A stretch of DNA of 64,000 bases from [Clostridium] ultunense DSM 10521 (GTDB lineage Bacteria > Bacillota > Clostridia > Tissierellales > Tepidimicrobiaceae). The notes under the pieces were generated by a model that had not been told where the DNA came from, ran no database searches, and was given only the letters and a program-made list of their open reading frames with translations. Where the stretch lies: contig NZ_AZSU01000006.1 in the NCBI RefSeq assembly GCF_000511955.1, positions 200,720 to 264,719 on the forward strand. Reading direction: 5' to 3'. A program made the translations under genes and the position numbers. Shown in pieces: positions 9,022 to 16,591 of this stretch (position 1 is the stretch's first letter; each line of letters opens with the position of its first letter).

Positions 9022-10103
9022 TCTTCAACGCCCCTTGTATACAAGATGGATTTTTTCTGTTGATACCTTTGGAAGGCCAATTGGATTAACCATTCGATTA
9101 GTTCAGCATAGGTAGTACCATCAGTAGCTTCCCATAGAACGGGAGTCATACTTAACGCTGTAAAGCCTGGCATGGTATTTACTTCATTTACTAATACTTG
9201 ATTATCATCAGTAACGAATATATCTACTCTAGCAAGACCATAGCAATTTAGGACCTTAAAAGATTTTATTGCCATTTCCCTTACATTATCAGCAACTGCA
9301 GGTTCTAATCTGGCAGGGACTACAGGAATAATTGTGCCATCTATATATTTGGCATTATAATCGAAGAAAGGCCTTTCCATAATAAATTCTCCCGAAACAG
9401 AGGCTTTAGGATAATCATTTCCTATAACTGAGGTTTGCATCTCCCTACCTATGACTTCCCTTTCTATGATAATTTTACAATCATAGAGAAAAGCTTCTTG
9501 GAAGGATTTTTTTAACTCCTTCCTATTCTCAGCTCTAGATATTCCAACGCTAGAACCGGAGTTAGCAGGCTTAATATAACAAGGGTAGCCGATTTTTTCT
9601 TCTACCTGTTGATAGCATCTTTCTTCATCCTCTTTCCAATTATGTAATCGAAGGGAAGTGTATTCTGTTTGAGGTATACCATGTCTAGCAAATATATCCC
9701 TCATTATTACCTTGTCCATTCCTGCAGCAGAGGATAAAACTTCATTTCCTACATAGGGCACATCTAATAGTTCTAGGAGACCTTGAATAGTGCCATCTTC
9801 TCCGTTAATTCCATGGATAGCTGGGAATATGATATTTTTCTCCCCTTCCCTAAAATCCTTAGCTAGAAACTCCCCTATGGATTTAGCTACGGTAGTAGAT
9901 GGTTCAATTTGTAGTTGTTTTACATCCTCTATTTCCTCTTCTAATAATCCTAGATTACACCATATACCTTCTTTTGTAATATATACTGGGTAAACATTGA
10001 ATTTAGATCTATCTAAAGCATTTAGTATAGCCGAAGCAGATTTTAAAGATACCTCGTGTTCAACAGATTTGCCTCCATAAAGTACATAAACATTGGTTTT
10101 CAT
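9018..10103 (-). CDS. ddl: D-alanine--D-alanine ligase
   Basis: The 361-residue ATP-grasp ligase begins with a YVLYGGKSVEHEVSLKSA nucleotide-fold segment, has the grasp-loop region CYIKPANSGSSVGISRA, and ends with the magnesium-binding LVNEVNTMPGFTALSMTP. The length fits the DdlA/VanA-type subfamily. It joins two D-alanines for peptidoglycan. It is the first gene of the ddl-murF pair. GAGAGGAG lies upstream of the ATG. Specificity for D-Ala rather than D-Lac or D-Ser is assumed from the housekeeping context, not shown. Confidence 0.95.
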   Translation of the reverse strand: MKTNVYVLYGGKSVEHEVSLKSASAILNALDRSKFNVYPVYITKEGIWCNLGLLEEEIEDVKQLQIEPSTTVAKSIGEFLAKDFREGEKNIIFPAIHGINGEDGTIQGLLELLDVPYVGNEVLSSAAGMDKVIMRDIFARHGIPQTEYTSLRLHNWKEDEERCYQQVEEKIGYPCYIKPANSGSSVGISRAENRKELKKSFQEAFLYDCKIIIEREVIGREMQTSVIGNDYPKASVSGEFIMERPFFDYNAKYIDGTIIPVVPARLEPAVADNVREMAIKSFKVLNCYGLARVDIFVTDDNQVLVNEVNTMPGFTALSMTPVLWEATDGTTYAELIEWLIQLAFQRYQQKKSILYTRGVEE

Positions 10104-10250
10104 ATTTTTTCTCCTCTCTTTTGTATAGGACTATTTATGATAATTCTCTGTATTTGTCAATATATAAGTTTACTTTATATATGAAAAATGCTATCACAAT
10201 AGGAGTCAATAATCAATATATATTTGTTACCATAGGATTATATCAATTTA

Positions 10251-10277
10251 TCATCCATTTATCATTGGATTTTTTTC
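10251..10277 (+). terminator. Weak terminator-like hairpin ahead of the HutP-family gene
   Basis: ATCCA and TGGAT form a 5-bp stem with an 8-base loop, followed by a run of seven T. It precedes the ribosome binding site of the HutP-family gene by about 25 bp. It could be a minor attenuator or chance in AT-rich DNA. The surrounding 10104-10315 gap otherwise shows only AT-rich sequence. Confidence 0.25.
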
Positions 10278-10315
10278 TTATATATTATACAATTACATAT
10301 ATAGGAGGGATTAGT

Positions 10316-10735
10316 ATGAATTACAATAGTACGGAAGTTGCAAAGGCAGCTATAAAATTAGCAGTATCAACTAGAGAAGAGGAGAAGACTTTAATAGGTG
10401 AATTTGAAAAAAGGGATATTAAAGGAGCAGCTGTAGACATTGGCGGAGATTTAATTAATTCTATACCTAAGATTATAGAAAGAGCATTGGTGGCTTCAAA
10501 GAAGACGGGGATTATCAAGGATATCCATGTCCATGAAGGGGCGGTAGCAGGTGCAGCTAAGGATGCCATAAGCCAAGTGGATTCTAAGGCATTGGGCCTT
10601 AATTTTGGTGGAAAATTAGGCATAGCTAGATCAGGGGAACATGTGGTAGTTTGTTTATTTATAAGTATAGGACTACTTCATTTAAATGATTTAGCCATAG
10701 CAGTTGGACATAGGTCTATTCCAGTAGTAGATTAA
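10316..10735 (+). CDS. HutP-family RNA-binding regulator
   Basis: The start at ATG 10316 follows ATAGGAGGG; the longer upstream frame has no ribosome binding site. The 139-residue product matches the HutP plan: an ASKKTGII segment, a histidine-bearing VHEGAVAGAAKDA helix, then GLNFGGKLGIARSGEHVVVCLF, and a closing AIAVGHRSIPVVD. In Bacillus, HutP binds UAG triplets in hut mRNA with L-histidine and magnesium and prevents transcription termination. Here no hut genes are present. The neighbour is an amino-acid-type ABC importer whose leader is rich in UAG, so that leader is the likely target. Family call good, ligand unknown. Confidence 0.82.
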   Translation: MNYNSTEVAKAAIKLAVSTREEEKTLIGEFEKRDIKGAAVDIGGDLINSIPKIIERALVASKKTGIIKDIHVHEGAVAGAAKDAISQVDSKALGLNFGGKLGIARSGEHVVVCLFISIGLLHLNDLAIAVGHRSIPVVD

Positions 10736-10773
10736 AATGTTCAAAATATAATAACAAAATGTTCAAAATATTA

Positions 10774-10802
10774 TTGACAATAGCATTGAAACGTATTATA
10801 AT
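10774..10802 (+). promoter_or_regulatory. Consensus sigma-A promoter of the ABC importer operon
   Basis: Perfect TTGACA (10774-10779), a 17-bp spacer and perfect TATAAT (10797-10802). Transcription would start near 10809, giving a leader of about 90 nt and placing the UAG cluster right at the 5' end of the RNA. Confidence 0.85.
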
Positions 10803-10819
10803 CTAAACATATAATTTTG

Positions 10820-10907
10820 TAGATAGCAAGTAGGCTAAGGGTAGGATGGTAGATTAGTAGGGTTTATCAATTAAAAAATTAATATTAGGAGGATGGTAGC
10901 ATGGTAG
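10820..10907 (+). promoter_or_regulatory. UAG-triplet cluster in the leader, candidate HutP-family target
   Basis: Seven TAG triplets begin at 10820, 10824, 10831, 10842, 10850, 10855 and 10858. Three more (10886, 10897, 10905) surround the ribosome binding site and start codon. HutP proteins are known to recognise UAG triplets in RNA. No strong GC-rich terminator is visible in the leader, so occlusion of the ribosome binding site is as plausible as antitermination. The pairing with the adjacent HutP-family gene is inference. Confidence 0.6.
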
Positions 10908-11905
10908 GTAAAAAAGGTCTTACCAGTCTAAGTAAATGCTTAGGCTTTATTTTGTTATTAATTATTAGCTTATCTTTAAGTGGGTGTTCATCTCAAAACT
11001 CTCAAGAAATAGTATCCATAGGTATTAGTCAAATAGTTGAAAATCCCGTTCTGGATTTGGCACGGGAAGGGTTCGTCGATGCCCTAAAGGAGAAAGGTTA
11101 TGAAGATGGAAAAAATATTGAAATAGATACACAGTTTGCTCAAGGAGATATAGCATTAACTACAACTATAGCTCAGAACTTTGTATCCCAGAAAAAAGAT
11201 TTAATCCTCGCCATATCTACCCCATCAGCCCAAGCCGCATTCCAATCTACTAAAGATATACCAATATTATTTACAGCTGTAACAGATCCTGTTGCAGCAG
11301 GATTAATCGAAAATATAGACTCTCCAGAAGGAAATATAACTGGAACTACAGATATGGTGCCTATAGAGGAACAACTGGAATTAGGTAAAACAATCTTTCC
11401 TCATGCAAAAAAGGTTGGAGTACCTTATAATACCAGTGAAGTAAACTCTCAGGTACAAGTAGAACTGGCTAAAGAAGCTGCTAAATTACAAGGCCTTGAC
11501 ATAGTCGAAATACCCGTTACCAATTCGTCGGAGATAGAACCAGCCCTTAGTGGTAAAATTGGAGAAATTGATTTCTTATTCCTTCCATCAGATAATTTAA
11601 TAGCTTCTAGCATGTCTATAATAACTAAAGTGGCTTTAGATAATAATATAGGTTCTATTGGAGTAGATGAACCTATGGTTAAAAATGGAGCGTTAGCCTG
11701 CGAAGGTTTGGATTATTATAAACTAGGATATGAAACGGGACTTATGGCTATAGATATAATAGAAGGAAAGGAAGTAAAGGAATTACCTGTTTCTAGGCCA
11801 ACGGAAACTGAACTTACTATAAATAAGGATATAGCCGATAAATTGGGTATTAGTTTACCAGAAGAGATATTAGATGGAGCAGTTATAGTAGAGGGGGAAG
11901 ATTAG
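10901..11905 (+). CDS. ABC transporter substrate-binding lipoprotein, TrpX type
   Basis: The 334-residue precursor starts with a lysine-bearing signal peptide and a lipobox (LSLSGC, Cys about residue 29), so it is anchored outside the membrane. The mature part follows the ABC_sub_bind family (VSIGISQIVENPVLD, then DALKEKGYEDGKNI, then AVTDPVAAGLI). Relatives bind aromatic amino acids (TrpX) or are unassigned. It is the first gene of a three-gene importer operon under a consensus promoter and a UAG-rich leader. The stop is immediately followed by the permease ATG. Substrate unproven; histidine or an aromatic amino acid are reasonable candidates. Confidence 0.88.
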   Translation: MVGKKGLTSLSKCLGFILLLIISLSLSGCSSQNSQEIVSIGISQIVENPVLDLAREGFVDALKEKGYEDGKNIEIDTQFAQGDIALTTTIAQNFVSQKKDLILAISTPSAQAAFQSTKDIPILFTAVTDPVAAGLIENIDSPEGNITGTTDMVPIEEQLELGKTIFPHAKKVGVPYNTSEVNSQVQVELAKEAAKLQGLDIVEIPVTNSSEIEPALSGKIGEIDFLFLPSDNLIASSMSIITKVALDNNIGSIGVDEPMVKNGALACEGLDYYKLGYETGLMAIDIIEGKEVKELPVSRPTETELTINKDIADKLGISLPEEILDGAVIVEGED

Positions 11906-12814
11906 ATGAATAGTTTTATATTAGGTATTATTCAACAAAGTTTAATTTTCTCCATAGCAGTTATGGGCATATATATAACTTATAAAATTCTTAAATTTGC
12001 AGATTTATCAGCAGATGGTAGTTTTACTTTAGGTGCCAGTGTATCGGCAATACTAATAACTAAAGGAGTTAATCCTTTTATGTCTTTGTTAATTTCCATG
12101 TTGGCAGGAGCTGTAGCCGGTACTATAACTGGCATATTAAACGTTAAGCTTAAAATACAGGATATACTTTCTAGTATTTTGGTGATGATTGGACTTTATT
12201 CCATAAACCTTAGGGTAATGGGTGGGATGGCTAATCTTCCCTTATTCAACCAGAACACCATATTTACAGGTAGAAATATATTGCTAATTATATTCTGCTT
12301 TGCTGCTATTTCTGGAATGTTTTTTACCTTATTTTTCAAAACAAAACTAGGCTATTTGCTGAAAGGTATTGGAGACAATGAAAACATGATTATTTCCTTA
12401 GGTATAAATACGGGCAGTATTAAGATATTTGCTCTTTCCTTATCTAATGCTTTTATAGCTTTATCAGGAGGAATATTAGCCCAGTATCAGGGTTTTAGCG
12501 ATATAAATATGGGTACTGGAACTATGATTATGGGACTTGCCTCTATAATAATTGGATTTAGCGTATTTAGGAACTTTAAACTTTCAAACTCTAGTATATT
12601 ATGTATATTTGGCACTTTAGTCTATAGGACTAGTATAGCTTTAAGTCTAAGAGCTGGTTTTAATCCTAGTGATTTAAAGCTTATTAGTTCAATTATTGTG
12701 GTAATTGCCTTGTCTATTGGCAATGGTAGAGGATTATTTAAAAAATATACCTTAAAGAAAGAAAAGACGGAATACTCTTCAAAGTTAGGGGAAGTAGGTA
12801 GTAGAAATGCTTAG
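11906..12814 (+). CDS. ABC transporter permease, TrpY type
   Basis: The 302-residue protein is very hydrophobic, with about eight to nine membrane segments and the LivH/RbsC-like permease signature (FADLSADGSFTLGASVSA near the N-terminus and a GIGDNENMIISLGIN loop near the middle). It forms the membrane channel of the importer with the lipoprotein and ATPase on either side. It begins right after the lipoprotein stop codon and its 3' end overlaps the ATPase start by 8 bp, so all three are one translationally coupled unit. Confidence 0.88.
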   Translation: MNSFILGIIQQSLIFSIAVMGIYITYKILKFADLSADGSFTLGASVSAILITKGVNPFMSLLISMLAGAVAGTITGILNVKLKIQDILSSILVMIGLYSINLRVMGGMANLPLFNQNTIFTGRNILLIIFCFAAISGMFFTLFFKTKLGYLLKGIGDNENMIISLGINTGSIKIFALSLSNAFIALSGGILAQYQGFSDINMGTGTMIMGLASIIIGFSVFRNFKLSNSSILCIFGTLVYRTSIALSLRAGFNPSDLKLISSIIVVIALSIGNGRGLFKKYTLKKEKTEYSSKLGEVGSRNA

Positions 12815-13583
12815 ATTAAATAATATATCTAAAACTTTTAATAAAGGCAATATAAATGAACAAGAATTATTTAAAAATTTTTCCTTAAGCATAGAAAAAG
12901 GAGATTTCATATCCGTCATTGGCAGTAATGGTGCAGGTAAATCTACCCTTTTAAATCTAATATCTGGTAAAATGGAAGTGGATAAAGGGGAGATTACCTT
13001 AAATGGAGTGGATGTAACGGAAAAAGATGAATATGAAAAATGTAAAAATATATCTAGAATATTCCAAGATCCATCTATGGGTACCAATCCTTCTATGACC
13101 ATATATGAAAACCTATCTATGGCTAAGAATAAAGGGAAAAAATTTGGGTTAACTTTTTTAATGGATAAAGATGATGAAGAGTTTTTTAAAGATTCATTAG
13201 GGATTCTAGGCTTAAACTTAGAGGATAAACTACACACTCCTGTTTCCCAACTATCAGGAGGACAAAGACAATCTCTAGCATTGATTATGGCAACTATTGG
13301 GAACCCAGATTTACTGTTATTAGATGAGCATACTGCAGCTTTAGATCCTAAAACTAGCCAAATAGTTATGGATATTACCGAAAAGGTAGTTAAAGAAAAA
13401 GGGCTGACTACTATCATGGTAACCCATAATATAGAACATGCCATTAAATATGGGAATAGACTAATAATGCTTCACCTAGGGAAAAAGATTCTAGACATAG
13501 ATGGAAATATGAAAAAATCGTTAACGAAGGAAGAACTATTATCTTTATTTAAGGATATAAGCGATAAAAGTCTATTCGTATAA
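12807..13583 (+). CDS. ABC transporter ATP-binding protein, TrpZ type
   Basis: The 258-residue ATPase has Walker A (GSNGAGKST near residues 39-47), a Q-loop (RIFQDPSMGTNPSM), the signature LSGGQRQSLAL, Walker B (LLLLDEHTAALD) and the switch histidine in VTHNIEHA. The DPSMGTNPSM wording is typical of ATPases paired with TrpX/TrpY-like components. It energises import by the two upstream gene products, and a terminator directly follows. Intact. Confidence 0.92.
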   Translation: MLRLNNISKTFNKGNINEQELFKNFSLSIEKGDFISVIGSNGAGKSTLLNLISGKMEVDKGEITLNGVDVTEKDEYEKCKNISRIFQDPSMGTNPSMTIYENLSMAKNKGKKFGLTFLMDKDDEEFFKDSLGILGLNLEDKLHTPVSQLSGGQRQSLALIMATIGNPDLLLLDEHTAALDPKTSQIVMDITEKVVKEKGLTTIMVTHNIEHAIKYGNRLIMLHLGKKILDIDGNMKKSLTKEELLSLFKDISDKSLFV

Positions 13584-13587
13584 TATT

Positions 13588-13613
13588 GGAGACCGATTAA
13601 GGTCTCTTTTCTA
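13588..13613 (+). terminator. Terminator of the ABC importer operon
   Basis: GAGACC (13589-13594) pairs with GGTCTC (13601-13606) around a 6-base loop, followed by TTTTCT. Confidence 0.75.
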
Positions 13614-13726
13614 TTGGTAGAAAATATCACTAATTATACAATTAAAATGTTAATTTACATAAAAAGGGGGTAAATTTAATATACCTATACAAGGTAGAAC
13701 TATGAATAAAACAAGGAGGTAGAAAA

Positions 13727-15109
13727 ATGAATATAACTTTATATGTAATTATAAATGTCATTATAATGGCAGCTCTAATATATGGTTTATTATCTTTAAA
13801 GAAAAAGGGGATATCCTTTACCATTAGAGTTTTACTTGCTCTAGTATTAGGAATTGTTTTTGGAGCAGCTCTTCAGCTAATATTTGGAGCTGGTTCAGAA
13901 ACTATAACCCAATCTAATAGTTGGTTTGATGTAATAGGGACTGGATACGTAAGGTTATTGAGAATGATCGTAATCCCCTTAATATTTGTATCCATTACCA
14001 ACGCTATAGTTAGCCAGGATTCCAAAAATTTAGGGAAGATGGCGACTCAAATTATTGCAATCCTATTAATCACCACTGCAATTTCTGCCCTTATTGGTGG
14101 AGGAACGGCTAAAGCCTTCAATTTAACGTCAGAGGGACTTATGGCAGGTGAAAAAGAGCAACAAGCAAGTATGGGGCTAGAAGAAAGGTTGGAGGATTTC
14201 CAATCAAAGCCTATTCAGCAGCAATTAGTGGAGATAATTCCCATTAATCCCTTTTATGCTATGACTGGCCAAGGTAGTTCCGCAACCCTATCGGTTGTAT
14301 TTTTTGCAGTTATTATAGCATTGGCTACTATTGGCATTAAAAGAACTAAACCAGAATCAGCAGAAAACTTTATTAATTTCATAAAAACACTACACGATAT
14401 TGTTATGAGAATGGTTACTATGATATTAAGACTTACTCCCTACGGAGTTTTAGCCTTAATGACCAGAGTAGTGTCAAGTAGTGATTTTTCTGAAATAGCC
14501 AGGTTAATCCAATTTGTTATAGCATCCTACGTGGCTCTAGCCATAATGTTTATTATCCATTTAATAATATTGATGATATTTGGATTAAACCCTATAACCT
14601 ATGTTAGAAAATCTGCTGCAGTTTTAATGTTTGCATTTACTTCTAGATCTTCAGCTGGAACTTTGCCTTTAAATATTAACAACCAAGTAAGAAACCTAGG
14701 AGTATCTGAAGGTCATGCAAATCTATCTGGCTCTTTAGGAACTAGTATAGGGCAAAATGGATGTGCAGGAATATATCCAGCTATGCTAGCCGTAATGATT
14801 GCCCCTGCAGTAGGTATAAACCCAATGGCACCAGCCTTTTTAATTAAGCTAACCATAATAACGGCTTTAGCTTCTTTTGGAATAGCTGGAGTAGGTGGAG
14901 GAGCTACTTTTGCTGCCCTTACCGTATTATCAGCTATGGGGCTTCCAGTGGGTTTAGTAGGCTTGTTAATAGCTATTGAACCCTTAATCGATATGGGTAG
15001 AACCCTATTAAATGTAAGCGGTTCCATGTTGGCAGGAGTGCTATCTAGCAAATTCATGGGTGAATTAGATACAGATATTTATAATAGCTCAACAATAGAA
15101 GAGGTTTAG
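13727..15109 (+). CDS. L-cystine symporter, TcyP-like (dicarboxylate/amino acid:cation symporter family)
   Basis: The 460-residue membrane protein has about eight to ten hydrophobic segments and the DAACS fold signatures: the serine-rich re-entrant loop (TSRSSAGTLPLNI) and the C-terminal GVGGGATFAALTVLSAMGLP loop. The N-terminal layout (a helix, then KKKGISFTIRVLLALVLGIVFG) is that of the TcyP/YhcL cystine importers rather than glutamate GltP. Cystine uptake fits the next genes, a thiol/selenol protein and a cysteine synthase homologue, 27 and 353 bp downstream. CAAGGAGG precedes the ATG. Confidence 0.82.
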   Translation: MNITLYVIINVIIMAALIYGLLSLKKKGISFTIRVLLALVLGIVFGAALQLIFGAGSETITQSNSWFDVIGTGYVRLLRMIVIPLIFVSITNAIVSQDSKNLGKMATQIIAILLITTAISALIGGGTAKAFNLTSEGLMAGEKEQQASMGLEERLEDFQSKPIQQQLVEIIPINPFYAMTGQGSSATLSVVFFAVIIALATIGIKRTKPESAENFINFIKTLHDIVMRMVTMILRLTPYGVLALMTRVVSSSDFSEIARLIQFVIASYVALAIMFIIHLIILMIFGLNPITYVRKSAAVLMFAFTSRSSAGTLPLNINNQVRNLGVSEGHANLSGSLGTSIGQNGCAGIYPAMLAVMIAPAVGINPMAPAFLIKLTIITALASFGIAGVGGGATFAALTVLSAMGLPVGLVGLLIAIEPLIDMGRTLLNVSGSMLAGVLSSKFMGELDTDIYNSSTIEEV

Positions 15110-15136
15110 CAAAGATTCTTTGAAGGAGGAATAAAA

Positions 15137-15421
15137 ATGGAAATTTTAATAGATAAAAAGGCAAAAAATTTTATTAAATCTAAAGGAGAAAAAGCCATAG
15201 AGGTATGGCTTGAAGGCTGCGCTTCTTGAGGTCCTAGTGAACCACAACCATCAGTTAGGATGGGAAAGCCTGAAAACATTGAAGAATTTAATCTTCACAA
15301 AGTTGATGATATTGATGTATATGTGAAATCAGATGCAGTTGCAAAAGATGATGAACTTAAGATTAAATATACAAAGATTCTATGGAAGGAAAGGTTGACT
15401 GTTGAGGGGATGTTGTTTTAA
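15137..15421 (+). CDS. Small selenoprotein with a Cys-Ala-Ser-Sec motif (TGA read as Sec)
   Basis: AAGGAGG precedes an ATG at 15137. The frame runs 95 codons to TAA at 15419-15421 and is interrupted only by TGA at 15227-15229 (codon 31). Read as selenocysteine it gives VWLEGCASUGPSEP, a CxxU redox motif, followed by PSVRMGKP and DDIDVYVKSDAVAKDDE. This resembles the small HesB/IscA-like clostridial (seleno)proteins in which a CC, CxxC or CxxU motif precedes a conserved P-S-V-x-x-G-K-P block. The downstream half is fully open and protein-like, arguing against a random stop. It lies between a cystine importer and a cysteine synthase. Biochemical role unknown. Confidence 0.75.
15230..15268 (+). 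promoter_or_regulatory. Candidate SECIS hairpin after the in-frame UGA
   Basis: TCCTA (15232-15236) can pair with TAGGA (15256-15260), closing a 19-base loop just downstream of the TGA. Bacterial SECIS elements sit in this place, but this stem is short and the apical guanine-uracil feature is not clear. The position is suggestive; folding is needed. Confidence 0.35.
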
Positions 15422-15462
15422 CAGTAGGAATACAATAATTTCATAGAATAGGAGAATTGGAT

Positions 15463-16479
15463 ATGACAATGGATAAAATTTTTAAGAGGATAGAAAGTTT
15501 ATCTAGTTTGATAGGGAATACTCCTTTACTAGAGATCCATTTTAAATATAAAGGTATGGATCGTAAAGTATTTGTTAAAGCAGAACAATACAATCTAACG
15601 GGTAGCATTAAGGATAGAATGGCATTACACATCATAGATAAAGGATATAGAACTGGAAAATTAAAGGAAGGCTACAGTATAGTAGAGGCAACTAGTGGAA
15701 ATACAGGGATTTCCTTTTCTGCTATTGGTAGCTCCCTTGGACATAAAGTAATTATATTCATGCCTAATTGGATGAGTCAGGAAAGGATGAATTTAATAAA
15801 AAGTTTTGGTGCAGATATCCGATTAGTTAGTCCAGAAGAAGGTGGATTTTTAGGCAGTATTAAAATGGGGGAACAATTGGCAGAAGAAAACGATGATGTG
15901 TTTTTACCCTGTCAATTTTCAAATGAAGACAATATTGAAGCCCATTATAATACTACAGGGCCAGAGGTATTGAAACAACTTGAAAAGTTAAACCTAAAAC
16001 CTGATGGCATAGTTGCTGGAGTGGGAACTGGAGGCACTATTATGGGTATAGGTAAATATATGAGGAAAAACAATCCAAATATTAAACTATATCCTTTAGA
16101 ACCCTCTAGTTCCCCTACCTTGTCTACAGGCCATAAAGTAGGGCAACATAGGATTCAGGGAATATCCGATGAATTTATTCCACCTATTACTAAGCTTGAT
16201 GAATTAGATGATATTATTGATGTTCATGATGGAGATGCTATAATAATGGCTCAAAGATTGGCAGCTGAGATGGGATTAGGGGTAGGCATTTCCTCTGGTG
16301 CCAATTTTATAGGGGCTATAAGGGTACAGGAGATTTTAGGACCTGAGAAGATTATCGTTACCGTTTTTCCAGATGATAATAAAAAGTATCTAAGTACGGA
16401 TTTGATGAAAGAAGAATTAGTAAAGGAAGATTATATTTCACCCCAAGTTGAGTTAATAGATATTATTGCTCATAGATGA
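15463..16479 (+). CDS. Cysteine synthase family PLP enzyme (CysK/CysM-like)
   Basis: The start at ATG 15463 lies 8 bp after AGGAG; a TTG at 15457 is in frame but too close. The 338-residue fold-type II PLP enzyme has the lysine motif TGSIKDRMA (Lys about residue 50), the phosphate/substrate loop ATSGNTGIS and the [10 protein letters not shown] glycine loop. It should make cysteine from O-acetylserine or O-phosphoserine and sulfide, although cystathionine beta-synthase-like or diaminopropionate-forming relatives share these motifs. It follows the cystine importer and selenoprotein genes and ends in a terminator, completing a sulfur-related cluster. Confidence 0.85.
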   Translation: MTMDKIFKRIESLSSLIGNTPLLEIHFKYKGMDRKVFVKAEQYNLTGSIKDRMALHIIDKGYRTGKLKEGYSIVEATSGNTGISFSAIGSSLGHKVIIFMPNWMSQERMNLIKSFGADIRLVSPEEGGFLGSIKMGEQLAEENDDVFLPCQFSNEDNIEAHYNTTGPEVLKQLEKLNLKPDGIVAGVGTGGTIMGIGKYMRKNNPNIKLYPLEPSSSPTLSTGHKVGQHRIQGISDEFIPPITKLDELDDIIDVHDGDAIIMAQRLAAEMGLGVGISSGANFIGAIRVQEILGPEKIIVTVFPDDNKKYLSTDLMKEELVKEDYISPQVELIDIIAHR

Positions 16480-16503
16480 GTCGGGATAGCCCCGGCTCAT
16501 TTA
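16478..16503 (+). terminator. Terminator of the sulfur cluster
   Basis: GAGTCGGG pairs with CCCGGCTC (one G-T wobble) around a short loop, followed by ATTTATATT. It insulates the cysteine synthase gene from the Wadjet operon. Confidence 0.75.
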
Positions 16504-16505
16504 TA

Positions 16506-16556
16506 TTGGAAAATAATAAATCAATAAAGTATAATAGGATTAAGATTAATCTCCTA
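16506..16556 (+). promoter_or_regulatory. Promoter of the Wadjet operon with an imperfect palindrome at the start point
   Basis: TTGGAA (16506-16511) and TATAAT (16530-16535) are spaced 18 bp. Overlapping the expected start is the imperfect inverted repeat TAGGA...TCCTA (16535-16556). It could be an operator, but no regulator gene is nearby. Confidence 0.45.
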
Positions 16557-16591
16557 TATTACTTATATTAGATGAAAAGGTGAAATAGTTT

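Noticed and set aside
10121-10315. Extended N-terminus of the HutP-family protein
   Set aside because: The extra residues are hydrophobic and unlike HutP, and AGGAGGG points to ATG 10316.
10803-10900. T-box, SAM or other classical riboswitch in the ABC importer leader
   Set aside because: The leader is only about 90 nt, has no T-box sequence and no terminator hairpin, and its only striking feature is the UAG series.
15230-15268. A fully convincing SECIS element
   Set aside because: A 5-bp stem is present but the loop features are not clear by eye, so it is listed only as a candidate with low confidence.
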